Positions 21,573-31,977 of a stretch of DNA of 64,000 bases are shown in pieces. A model generated the notes under the pieces. That model did not search any database. It was given only the letters and a program-made list of their open reading frames with translations, and was not told where the DNA came from. The first letter of the stretch is position 1. Each line of letters begins with the position of its first letter. The stretch lies in NCBI GenBank assembly GCA_005765155.1, contig VCCP01000001.1, positions 1,736,001 to 1,800,000 on the forward strand, read 5' to 3'. The stretch comes from Zelopaecilomyces penicillatus. Lineage: Eukaryota; Ascomycota; Sordariomycetes; Hypocreales; Pseudodiploosporaceae. The translations under genes were made by a program, and so were the position numbers.

Positions 21573-23149
21573 ACGATGGTCAACGCTGGACCGTCGACAC
21601 GTCGCGATATTCGACAACGCGACAATGGCAATAGCCACATCATTTTTTCTTGTGCTTTCTCATTACTTTGCTTTTAACTATTGGACGCACGCATGAGTCA
21701 TATTTTTTTTCTTTTTCTCTCGACGACACGGCGGCATCATGACCTGCAATGACGGACGAGTGCCTTTTGCTGCTTGGAGGATGGCAGTAATGGTCACGGA
21801 GCATTCACGAACGATGTGATAGATTGCATTTCTTTGATTTCGGCTACCCCTCGCTTGATACCCTTAGACCGAGATTTGAGGAACTTTGAAGACGACAGGC
21901 AGCGTGTGGTGTTAATAGATCTAAGGTCGTTTGATCTTGATAGGGACATCACGATTATCATGTTCTGCTGTCTACGAGGGGTTCTCCCCAGGGCATTTTT
22001 CTCGCTTTCACGATAGAGGGTCATGTTATCGCCGTGCATACATAGACAAAAGTGGATTACTCGGTTCTCTGGTCGGATTTTGCTTGATAGTCTCCACGGA
22101 TTGGGACGAATGAAGGAGCGATGAGCATAGACTGGGACTAAGGATGGTCATTTAAGGTCGGTTTCTCTATTTCTTGAAGAGAGCACGGACTAGGCCGCTC
22201 GACACATAGGTTATGGATTTTGGGTTGGAACGGCGTGGATCAAAAGCTCTTTGCTCCTAGATCGTCATTTAACACGTGGGTAACGGGCTTGCGACTTGAC
22301 TCTGAAGAGTCGGTGTTGCGCGGCTCGGGGAACACAGGACTTTGAATGGTCTGTGTCCCAGTGGTAGATAAACAGCCAGAGTTGGACTGAGGTGTCCCAA
22401 GTTTAAAAAAAAAAAGTTGGTTTTTGTGACTACTTAAAAGTTGTTGATTGTGCCCTCTGCGTGATTAGTGAAGACATATAAATGTCCCTCTGTGTTTCCT
22501 CATTACTGTCTTCATGAGATGAACGTTTGGCTTGGAACTTTTCTCTCTAGTGATGCCAATTGACAACTTCTAAGTTTGTTTGATGACGTAGTCCGTCTCG
22601 GCGCTCTGGCTGGTGTTTTAATCTGAGTTTCTCCACCACGGCAGGAACCCTTCTTCGATGCTCTATGCCTATTATCACTCAAGTGCACATCCGTTAAAGA
22701 GTAAACAGTCCAGCATGAGCAAATAGACAAACCTATGTGATCGCATTTCTAATTATCCATTGTCTAAATAGGGTAGTAATAACATAGTTGCTTACATACT
22801 AACGCGAAGGATTCTTTGCTCACACCATTGGATTGGATGGAAGGTCTAGGTGGCTTCTTGTTCTGGAGCTTCCCTATGTAGCGGATACATCTACATGTAC
22901 CGTAGTAACATGTGTCAAACCAGTACTCTGTACGGAGTACCCATGCTCAGATTCCCATGCCAGCACCTACCTACCTAGTAATATACCCCCACTGTCATAC
23001 CTCTGCCCCTCGCCATCTTTCTTCCACGTTACTTTTATTATTCGCCTTGGGTGAAGGACTGTGAGGCCATCTCCTCCATATCTCGGCACCAAACGGAGCC
23101 CTCGGATTCCACCGCAACGTGCTCTCTGGTTCTGTCCAACCAATCCACA
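21573..23149. other. Intergenic region between ded1 and the ACS-like gene
   Basis: About 1.6 kb without a supported gene. It contains the ded1 3' flank, an A-run at 22406-22415, a GTACTC/GAGTAC inverted repeat at 22923-22940, and a TACCTACCTACCTA-like motif near 22967-22978. Confidence 0.5.
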
Positions 23150-24984
23150 ATGGGACTTCTTGAAAGCGTCGACTCTGGCCTTACCGGCCTCGTTGGCCAA
23201 TGGAATGGCTACTCGACAGGTATCGTGACGCTGCTGGTGGCCGTCATCACATACCGCATCATGTCGTCGCGCGAGCCGGACCTACACCCGATGTTGCTAG
23301 CCAGACAATCGGCCGCATCCACCGTCCGCAGTGAGGGCGAGAGTGCTGTCTATCGGTCTCAGGCTGCACCGCATGGCATGCCCCTCAACAGCGGGCTGAA
23401 CGTCAAGGATGCCGGTTCTTCTCGTTGGTCTCGCGGCCGAGACGGCGACCTCAGAGATATCTGGTGGAAGGCTGCCTCAGGGGGCGATAACGGAGCCAAA
23501 GGCCGGTTGTTGACTGTCTTGGGATCTGAGAATGTCATCGAGCATAAGATGGGTAAGGCTCCATAGACAAGGTGTTGGTTGAAAGAGGTTTTATGCAGCA
23601 CCCAAAACTGACACTTTGGCACGCATAGAGGAAATCACCAGGCAAATCAACCTCATTGGACAGCACATCGCGGAACAAGGTGGTATCAGAGTCGCTATCT
23701 ATCTGCCCAACTCTATTGAGCTTCTCGTCACACTTCTCGCTTGCAGTTTTTATTCGAACTTGACAACCGTTCTGATTCCGTTTGACGTCTCCGATGATGA
23801 GTTGGTTTCTATGCTGCGAAGGTCTGCTGTCGACACAGTCGTTACGGTTCCTGGATCTTTCCCCTTGGATGTAGTTGCGAAAGCATATCCATCTTTGAGA
23901 CAGCTTATCTGGGTCGTTGATGCCGGTAGCTCGCATCTTGATTGGAATGAAGTTCCCGAGGGAATGGGTGGAAGTGTCAATGTTGCCACATGGCAGGAGA
24001 TTGTTCGCGATGCGCCTGCCAGCGCCGGCGTGGAACTGCCCCCGGTAGACTTGGAAATGGTTCCTATGGATATTGTGACTTTTTGGCAGACTAAACCAGG
24101 ACAAATGGAGGAGATGGTGCGCTTCACACAGTCTAATCTAGTGTCTGGGATTTCTGCTCAGCTTGCGTCCCTCCCTACACGGGAGAGGCTCACCAACGCG
24201 GATCTATTTCTTCCTGCAGATTCACTGACCAATATTCACACACTGGTTGCGACTTTGGCTGCCCTATACTCGAACGCTTCAGTTGCCTTCAACTCTGTGG
24301 CTGGTCGATCCACGGATCTGGTCCTGGCAACGCAAGGCATCGCTCCGACGGTCATCGTTGCCAGCCCCGGCACATTGCTGAAGACTCACGCTGAATCCAT
24401 CACCAAGCTTGGTTCGGTTCTAGCAAAGGCGTCCCATGCCATCTCTACGCGTACCCTTGCACAGCAAGGTGTACTTTCGCCGTCAAACGCCTTGTCTGCC
24501 TTTTCTGCTGGTGCACGACCGTACATTGGTACCACCCCTGGGAAGCTTCGTCTTGTGTATTGTGCTGAGCGAGCTGGAGCGGACACCCTACACCTCTCGT
24601 CGCAGGTTCTGTCGGATCTTCGCATCTTCACCGGGGCGAGGGTGGTATATGCGCTGGCGGCATCAAGAGTGGCTGGAGCTGTCAGCCAAACCGCGTTCTA
24701 CGATTACAGAGTTGACGAAACCGGAAGGGGACACTTCGGTGTCCCAGTCACTAGTGTTGAAATCATCCTGAAGGACAAGGGCATCCACAAGACAACAGAT
24801 GATCAAGTCGAAGGAGAGGTAAGTTAACCTTCTGTGGCGCTATGTTGTATGGTACTTTCAACTGAATGCTTCTAACACTCTTTTCTTTCAGATTTTTGCC
24901 AGAGGACCATCCGTTGCAGGTGGTGAGGCCAACATTGGAGTCCTCGGGAGAATACGCGATGACAATACATTAGCTTATATGTAA
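23150..24984 (+). CDS. Membrane-anchored acyl-CoA-synthetase-like (AMP-binding fold) protein, active-site motifs degenerate
   Basis: Exons 23150-23552, 23629-24818, 24892-24984 give 561 residues. Residues about 20-38 (GIVTLLVAVITYRIM) form a likely N-terminal membrane anchor, followed by PDLHPMLLARQ and DGDLRDIWW, as in fungal long-chain fatty-acyl-CoA-ligase-like proteins. The body has the ANL layout: RVAIYLPNSIELLVTLLACSF, SMLRRSAVDTVVT, then RFTQSNLVSGISAQL where active enzymes have the phosphate-binding TSGTTG-PKG loop. Here that loop reads QTKPGQMEEMV and lacks the Ser/Thr/Gly residues. The usual YG-TE motif is replaced by YALAASRVAG, and no TGD motif is seen before the stop. The protein is also shorter than active synthetases (about 650-700). 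I infer a catalytically dead or repurposed member. The gene looks intact: introns are clean and the frame is open. Confidence 0.72.
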
Positions 24985-26309
24985 TGTGATGGTTAAAAAC
25001 ACATGTTGGACTTTGGGGGAAATCTGCAAGGGTAAATATAAGGTATTAAATCTGAGCGAGAAGGTTGGGATATACGAATCCAAATATACTATCAACCTCC
25101 TGGTTTACCCAACCAATACTTGCCCGCAATTTCTGCAATCCGACTAATTTGCACTGTACTGGTCACGACTCGCCACTGACCATAGTATGTAAATTCAATA
25201 GGTAATAAGGGCATATGCTCTATTATGTCTGCGACTTCTGGCCCTTCTTGCGTGCCCGGGCTTGCGGGGCGCAGAGCAAGCCGATGCGCATAGCGAGAGG
25301 TGAGGCCTTTCGTTCCACCAATGCCGCGCACGGAGCGGAATGAACTCCATCCGCGTCTCGATACCCTGGACGCGGTGGCGGCATCGGCCGAGGCCAGGGA
25401 AAAGGGGTGGAGGCAGACGAGGCTTTTTCTGCAACAGACTACCGATACTGATGGACTGACACATCACTGGGGCCTGTAGCAACAGCTACTTATCGTATTG
25501 AATCCTTAAAGGTAAACTATTACCAAGTTGGTACCTGTGATACAGTGACTACAGCACCAGGATAGTAATGCGTAGTATGTAGGGCCGCTGTAGGCCGCTA
25601 ATTGTTCCCTGTACTGTGGACGCCGCGGTGGGTAAGGGCGGGCCCGGCGAATTGGCCGATGGCACCACCTGTGAACGTTGCCCTGAATCGATCATGATGG
25701 GTGCGGTTTAACCCCGACCAGGCCCGAAGCCACTGCTACATAGTGAGGCAGGCTAGCGCCACAATGGGGAAGCGTGAATCTTCAACCAGCCAGAAAGATG
25801 CGCGGTCGGTCTTCGTTCGGGGGGGGGGCCTCTGCGAAGTCGAGTTTTTGGCTCCTAAGGTCCTACCTACCAAGTAGTCAAGCATTGGAGCAAGTCTTTC
25901 TTTGGTTCAAACACAGCTAGAGAGCCTTGAGCCTGTCATCACTGTCATCGCCACCGCCCTCAACCCCGTCTTTTCCATACCGGCTGTGGCAACCCCCTTG
26001 TTCACCTACTCAACCGAGTCACTCACAACCGTCATCCCACAACCAGAACTACAACCACTGCCCCACTAACATCGCCTGGTGGCCTCTCATTATTCCGTCG
26101 CAAATCCTCACTCATCCCCTTTTGGTGGCTGCATCTTTGCATCCCACGCCGTAGCGTCCAGGATCAAGGATATTCGCTTCACACCTTCATCGAATTTGGA
26201 AATCTCACAAACAGAGGATAAGACTGCGTTCCGGGATAACAACGAAAGTAAGATGCTTAGAGGTTGATACTCGCGGGCTTTTGTGGCGGAGCCCAAGGGA
26301 CCAGAAGGA
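24985..26309. other. Intergenic region between ACS-like gene and HET gene
   Basis: About 1.3 kb. A GC-rich core (25220-25480) is open on both strands and contains a 52-codon plus-strand frame at 25321-25479. The part after 25860 has a TACCTACC motif and a C/A-rich leader toward the HET gene. Confidence 0.45.
25321..25479 (+). other. Short open frame with coding-like composition, status unknown
   Basis: The frame starts MPRTERNELHPRLDTLD and runs 52 residues through AEAREKGWRQTRLF to a TAG. It is in a GC-rich island unlike the flanks. It could be the last exon or remnant of a gene. I know no family for it, and the same bases are open on the minus strand, so this is a weak call. Confidence 0.2.
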
Positions 26310-29048
26310 ATGAAGAAGTTGTCCAAGATCTTATCGCGTCGTCTCGGGCGAGGGGGCGACGATGAGCGCCCAGATCCACGAGCAGTGTCTCCGTTTGAGT
26401 CTGCTCCCGACCTTCACCAGCTCTCATCAAGGCGATGGCGTGGAGCCAATGGGGAGTCGGGCAAGCCTGCACTGACTGCGAGGAGGGCTCCGAGGATAGG
26501 AACTTCTCAAATTGTTGCCGATAATGATTCAGGCTGCATCGTATGCGCCGCCATAGATTTTCCCAGGTTACTAGATTGGCAGCCGGGGGATGCCCGACCA
26601 TGGATACCACTGTCCCATGTGTTAGCGTTGCCAGATCAGCACGGAAAGAATGGTCATCCTGGAAACACTGCTACTAAGGATATCAACGCAAGGCTCTCCC
26701 CGTCTCCGTCACCATCACCTGCACAATCCGTCACCTCTGTAGTCTACTGTCCATGGTGCGACTTTTTCAACTCCATGATTGTCACTGCCCCGGTCGACCA
26801 GGGGGACGATGGCGACAAGAGAGCAAAGGGGAAATTCACGCCATATCTGCGTATTCGAATGGCTTTTGAGAGATTTGGTGGTGGTGAAAAGCATGAGCTT
26901 GGAAGATCTGTGTTATTTGAGGTGACAACGCGGAATCGGTCTCTCCCATGGGGTTACGTTGTCAAAGTTGCGCCTGCCATAGATATGGGAGAGAAGGACA
27001 CAAAGGGGGATCAAGCGAAGGATGAAAAAGTAGAAGGTATCAATGCTTGCGTTGTATCTTACTCCGGGAGAGGCGCCGAAAAGGTAATACGAGGGAGGAT
27101 AATCCCGCCACTTATGGATCCCGCAATACCGAGGTGTTGGATTGAGTTTTGCAAGCAGAACCATTCTGCAGAGCCGTGTGCTATCGTTCAGTCCGAACCT
27201 CCTATTCCAGGGTTGAGATTCATCGACTGTGAAGAGAAGCGCGTTGTGGATGCAGGGTGTCTCACGGTCTCATCTGCCAGGAAAAGAAACGGTGATGAAG
27301 TCCATGCTTCCGAGACTGGCGGAGCAGACCATATCGAATACGTCACGCTCAGCTATGTTTCCGGAGACAATAGAAATTCCGAGGCCCAAGTTTTGATCCA
27401 AGAGCTGGACCCTAGCGGCAGGCTACCAGACCAGCTGCCCCAGTTGATTGCAGACGCCATCACCGTCACAGAGAGTTTGGGTTTCCGATATTTGTGGGTG
27501 GATCGATACTGTCTGCCTAGCCGGCATATGGCATCAACGATAACGGCAGCATCGAATCGCCGACGCCAACTAGATCTAATGGGTCAGATCTATGGTCGCT
27601 CAGCTCTGACCATCATCGTTGCCGCTGGCGATGGCGTCAATAACGGTATTCCAGGGGTAAGCACTCCCCGTGAAGAACAACTGTCTCTGAAGACAGAATC
27701 TGGTCTTTTCACCACCTCGCTACTGCGACCAGACCTTGAAGTTGCCTCCTCTAAATGGGCAACGAGAGCATGGACTTATCAAGAGGGCCTTCTCTCTTGT
27801 CGACGCCTCGTCTTCACACCATCACAACTCTACTTTCAGTGCCGCACGCTGCATTGCCACGAAAGCCTGGGTCTCCCTCTTCAGCTGGCACCTAGCCTCA
27901 ATCTCGGCCGCGTATTCCCTCCTGCAAACACAGGGTTTCAGCCGGGCCAACTCAGAGATCGCATAAGATCTTTCATGACAAGAAATCTTACTCATAGCGA
28001 TGAACGTTTGGATGCCTTTCGGGGTGTTCTGCGCGAGTTTTCTTGCTTGGAGAAACGCGGTGTGGACCATTTTCTGGGCTTGCCACTGTTTCATCCGGCT
28101 GACTTCGTAAACCTGACAGTCGTCAGCCAGACGGATCGTTTAGTGGTCGGGCTAGGGTGGATGCCTACCCCAACCATCAAATCATTCAAGAATGACGATG
28201 TTGACGATCAGGTCATTGATCCCTATCGCCTGCTGCCAGATCAGCTCTGCGCGTTCCCCTCATGGACATGGCTTTCATGGCAGATTCAGAATGGGAATGA
28301 AGAGGGCTCTGATGCTATGAATCATGCTTTTAGCTTCAATCTTGTTAACGAGAAGTCGCCACTTCTGGATGGGGTATGTGCCCCTCCCGGAATAGAGATT
28401 TCGGTCGGGTTCGTTGATAGCACTGTGCTCTCGTGGGAGATTGACGGTGAAGCAATTGCGCGAAAAGCTGAAAAAGCAGATCGCATTGAGTTTCTGCGCG
28501 TAAAATCGTTTTGCTTTGACTTGTCTATGCATAGAAAGCTTGTCTATGTCGATGTTGGATCTAGTCGGGAGCTCACACTTGCCGAGCCAGCGTCGTCTAT
28601 TCTTGGAAAGAAGTTTACGAGAACAGTAGAAGCTTGGGTTCGGCGGTCTCTAGGCGATCACCCAACTACCTCTACCGTCTCTGTTGCTATATCTAGCCCG
28701 GATCCAATCAGTGATACAACGGCGACGGAGGTTGCGGCCGCAACAGTTGAACCCAATGCGTCATTCGAAGAAGATTATAAGTTGATTGCCGTCCTTGCAT
28801 CGGGGCGCAACTGGAAACCAGACCCGAGTCGCCTCGGGAGTGAAGCTGCTGCCACAGTCATTGTGTTTGGAAAGCGAAATTGGAAGTCCGACGGGCAGTT
28901 GGTGCGGCTGGGGGCATTGGAAATCTTGTTTGAGGAACTGGTCCTCGGGAAGGGTGAGAACCCAAACACCATAATGAAGGGCATAAAGGCAGCGACAGAC
29001 GGCAAGACAGACCTTGAAGTCTCGGTACGCGAGCTGGATCTATATTAA
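26310..29048 (+). CDS. HET (heterokaryon incompatibility) domain protein
   Basis: A single-exon frame of 912 residues from the first in-frame ATG (MKKLSKILSRRLGRGG). The HET domain lies in the middle: YVTLSYVSGDNRN, SLGFRYLWVDRYCLPS, QIYGRSALTIIVAAG and WATRAWTYQEGLLSCRRLVF correspond to the three conserved blocks of the family. The first block differs from the usual LSY-WG, having LSYVSGD. An N-terminal module with SGCIVCAAIDFPRLLDWQ and YCPWCDFF holds CxxC pairs that could bind metal. HET proteins mediate nonself recognition and cell death after fusion of unlike hyphae, but many singletons have unknown roles, and no partner gene (for example a NACHT/WD or lipid-transfer gene) is adjacent. 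No upstream exon was resolved, so the N-terminus could be longer. Confidence 0.85.
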   Translation: MKKLSKILSRRLGRGGDDERPDPRAVSPFESAPDLHQLSSRRWRGANGESGKPALTARRAPRIGTSQIVADNDSGCIVCAAIDFPRLLDWQPGDARPWIPLSHVLALPDQHGKNGHPGNTATKDINARLSPSPSPSPAQSVTSVVYCPWCDFFNSMIVTAPVDQGDDGDKRAKGKFTPYLRIRMAFERFGGGEKHELGRSVLFEVTTRNRSLPWGYVVKVAPAIDMGEKDTKGDQAKDEKVEGINACVVSYSGRGAEKVIRGRIIPPLMDPAIPRCWIEFCKQNHSAEPCAIVQSEPPIPGLRFIDCEEKRVVDAGCLTVSSARKRNGDEVHASETGGADHIEYVTLSYVSGDNRNSEAQVLIQELDPSGRLPDQLPQLIADAITVTESLGFRYLWVDRYCLPSRHMASTITAASNRRRQLDLMGQIYGRSALTIIVAAGDGVNNGIPGVSTPREEQLSLKTESGLFTTSLLRPDLEVASSKWATRAWTYQEGLLSCRRLVFTPSQLYFQCRTLHCHESLGLPLQLAPSLNLGRVFPPANTGFQPGQLRDRIRSFMTRNLTHSDERLDAFRGVLREFSCLEKRGVDHFLGLPLFHPADFVNLTVVSQTDRLVVGLGWMPTPTIKSFKNDDVDDQVIDPYRLLPDQLCAFPSWTWLSWQIQNGNEEGSDAMNHAFSFNLVNEKSPLLDGVCAPPGIEISVGFVDSTVLSWEIDGEAIARKAEKADRIEFLRVKSFCFDLSMHRKLVYVDVGSSRELTLAEPASSILGKKFTRTVEAWVRRSLGDHPTTSTVSVAISSPDPISDTTATEVAAATVEPNASFEEDYKLIAVLASGRNWKPDPSRLGSEAAATVIVFGKRNWKSDGQLVRLGALEILFEELVLGKGENPNTIMKGIKAATDGKTDLEVSVRELDLY

Positions 29049-29824
29049 GCAGGGCAGAGAGAGACAACGCCCGGGGAGGAAAAGAAGAAGGGAATCAACA
29101 TAAGAAAACGGATGTAGTCAACATAACTGTACATCACCACGAAGCAAATAATGGTGGAAAGGGGTATCAAAGTAGAAAAATCATTGAGTGCCATCCTTTG
29201 CCTGTCTCTATTTGCATTTCTCCCCTGCGAAGGTAGACCTTTGCAGAACAGGGCAATGCTTCATTGCAACCTGACGTATGCTCCAGCTCCAATATTTTCT
29301 CGACTATCATCAAGCAAAGCTGCGAAAGCACCTTTGTGGAAGGTTACACCTTCCACAGAGCGTAGCTTCCATATTTGCTTTTTCAAACAAAGGCGCCGCA
29401 GGCCCAAGAGCCCGTTGCAAGCGAGAAAAGCCTGCTGTAGGCACCCCAAAGGGTCCTCGAAGGGAAATTACAAATCCCCTTCTGAGCGACTTAAATACAC
29501 AGGTGCCTATGGGGATAATATACCTGATAACTGTAAGGCATGAAGCTGTCATCAGATACACTAATAAAGTATATAGGTGCTGTGCTGGTCAGTAAAGGTG
29601 GCTGCTGCTGAAGGGGTTGCACAAATTGTAGCAGCCAATGAATATCGGTTTAAAGCATTAGTCATGCATAGCCCTGATTTCGAGCCGAAGGCGAGGGAGG
29701 ACAGCTAAACGCAGTCGCCCCCGTAGGAAAAAGGAGAAAAGGGGGGCCTTTGCTTGCCCTTATGAGCGTGTGAACGTGCATTGGACTTGTATATATGTTG
29801 TCTGACGTGAGTGAGTGGAAGGTC
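29049..29824. other. Intergenic region with hairpin and possible decayed repeat
   Basis: The region lies between the tail-to-tail ends of the HET gene and the hydrolase gene. It carries a perfect 10-bp hairpin at 29335-29357. Overlapping open frames on both strands across 29150-29600 show no recognisable domain; one (29151-29543) starts with a hydrophobic leader-like stretch but is otherwise uninformative. The sequence has the patchwork look of an old repeat, which I cannot confirm. Confidence 0.4.
29335..29357. repeat. Perfect inverted repeat (10-bp arms, 3-nt loop)
   Basis: TGTGGAAGGT, spacer TAC, ACCTTCCACA. The arms are exact reverse complements. In the 3' flanks of two converging genes it could act as an RNA hairpin or be a relic of a transposable element. 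Confidence 0.75.
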
Positions 29825-31977
29825 TCATTCTTGCATCTCCATAATGGCTCTCTTGGAAAGGTCCGCCTGTACCCAGTTCATGATTCGGCCTCCTACATCA
29901 CCAACGAGCTTTTCATAGTGCGCTCCGGGGAAGAATAGTCCGCAATGGGCGCCGACTTCATCAACGCCATCCATGTACACATCAACCCAAGTCGGGTCCC
30001 GTACTCCGTTGATTTTATGTGGTAGGTTGCAAAATTTCCTGAGCTTCTTTGGTTTCTCTCTCGTTGCCTCGGGGTCGGCACTTGTCGCCTCGGCAGTTAT
30101 TCGCTGGCTGTCCTCAGCAACTTGCCGAGCCGCTGCCTCTTCTAGTTTCTGTTGTTTTTGCTCCTCCTTCTCAAGGCGACGCTGCACTTTCTGCTCCTCT
30201 TTTGCAAGTTTATCGGCGTCTCTCTTTGCATTCTTTTGCCGTTTTTCTACAAGCTTCTCGCGTTCACGCAATGTCTTCGCATGGTCTTTGATTGCTTGGT
30301 CATATGCTTTTTGTAGACGCTTGGATTCTTTCTCGGCTTGTTTAAGTGTCTTTTTGTCTGTGCATTGTTCGAGATCGGGAAGTTTGGGTTTGGATGGAGG
30401 ATCTGGGACGGGTTCAAGATCTGAGTATGTCGGTATGAGAGGGTTGCTATTTGCTCCTTCTGTGACATTTGTGTCATCATCCACTAAGTCCTCCGCCATG
30501 GGAGTCGGTTCCAATTCTTGCATGGAAGAATCCTCATGATATGTGTGCGGTTCTGGTTCTGGTTCTGGATTTGATATCTGGACTGTGTCTCTCTCTTTGG
30601 ATTTCTCTCTTCGCGATGCAGGATCACTGTCTTGTGGCAGGGGACTGCCAGAAAAGTTCTCGACTGAGATGTGTGGTACTGGGCTGTTGAACCCGGATCT
30701 TAGTGACTTGTCATCCAATGATTCAACTTGGGATGGGAATAGAGCCAAATTCTGAGAAGTCGTGGAGCACAAATTCTCCTGGGTGGCAATAGATATATCT
30801 CTTTGGCTTTGAAGGAAGCGTTCCGTAGATGGTGATGTTGATGCTTTTGGTCGCCCGGAGGAAAGAGTATAATAATTGACAAAACGCACTCTGGCTCTTT
30901 TTCCTGGGGGATTTTGTTCCCTGTAGAAGGCCTGGAGATCGTCAACATCCTCAAGAGCCCGTATCTGGTTATATCTCCACATTAACCCTTGATAGTCGGC
31001 CAAACAGCCCCCATACTCCAAATGAGATGCAATATGGCTACCCACGGCACCTAATATGCCTTCAGATTTGTGCTTCGCCGCAAAATTTAATAGGCGCTTC
31101 ACAAATGGCTGCTCCCTGAATGGTTCATCATTGAAAAAGGGTGGGTCAAAATAGGGATCTGAAGATTGAGGATTTGACACTGTCGAGCCAGGGGAAGAGA
31201 TAGATAATGTCTGAAGCGAGGAATCTATCGAGGTATTCGATGGAGAACCAAGGGGAAAAGGATTCGTGTCAGCTGACACATCGATTTCATGATCTAATGA
31301 CTTCGGTGCGGGTTGGAACAAGCTAGATATCCCAGAGACAATAAGTCCTGGGTGAAGGCTCAAGAAAGGCGAATCGAGAGAAATCGTTCCTATAATACGG
31401 TGCTTGAAGGGGTAGCCCTGGTATGGACTTCTATTGGGCTGGGTTTTTGGTTGTATTAGACCATGGACCACAAAGCCAGGAACGGAAGACAGCTCACCAT
31501 GAGAACAATGTCGGCTGCAAGCAGGCCCCCCATGGAATGGCCAATGATGATGACATCAGTAGTGGGTGCCTCGTGGGGCTCTAACCAAGCACTGAATTTA
31601 TCTCTAGCGATGTCAATAGCCCGGTACGTTTTGTAACGTGGATATATCTTGGTGTGGATGACATGGGAGTCAAACAAAGCGTCGCGCAAGAAGTTGTGGA
31701 CATGGGCGGGGAAGGATTGAAAAGATTGATCATTGCCATAAAAACCATGGAGGTACACCACGAACAGGGTGCGTCTCTCGTCTAGGTTCGAGCCTGCGCT
31801 TGAATCTGGCACGGAAGGAGCCAGTGACTGAGTAGATGAGCTCCGAGGGTCTGTCGACAACCAGACTCCAAGTGAACCGTTCTCAACTGGACCTTCATTA
31901 ACTGGACAGTTGACTGGAAAGACCGAGGAGATGTGTGAAGCCTCTGCAAACGAGTAAGGTGGTGGCGGAGTAGCCAT
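29825..31977 (-). CDS. Alpha/beta-hydrolase (DUF676/lipase-like serine esterase) with long charged insert, two exons
   Basis: Exons 31977-31498 and 31438-29825 give 697 residues; the 59-nt intron joins LAADIVLM to PNRSPYQGYPFKHRI. Residues about 72-80 (LFVVYLHGFYGND) form the oxyanion strand, and IIIGHSMGGLLAAD places the nucleophile at Ser148. GTISLDSPFLSLHPGLIVSG follows, as in fungal DUF676-type esterases. A probable catalytic His sits near the C-terminus in DEVGAHCGLFFPG. Between them lies a long Ser/Pro-rich stretch and a Lys/Glu-rich block (about residues 520-610: KQAEKESKRLQKAYDQ to LEKEEQKQQKLEEAAARQ) predicted to be a coiled coil. The hydrolase fold is therefore split by some 400 residues. 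Substrate is unknown; phospholipid or acyl ester is likely from the family. No signal peptide is seen, so it is probably intracellular. Confidence 0.85.

Noticed and set aside
26283..26309. Upstream GTG start for the HET protein
   Set aside because: Nuclear fungal genes start at ATG; the first in-frame ATG is at 26310.
23150..29048. Possible secondary-metabolite or defence cluster (AMP-binding protein next to HET protein)
   Set aside because: No PKS, NRPS, P450, transporter or partner toxin/immune genes are nearby, and the AMP-binding protein looks inactive.
29973..30539. 188-residue plus-strand Cys/Ser-rich frame opposite the hydrolase gene
   Set aside because: It mirrors the Lys/Glu-rich coiled-coil codons of the real gene; antisense of AAG/GAG gives CTT/CTC.
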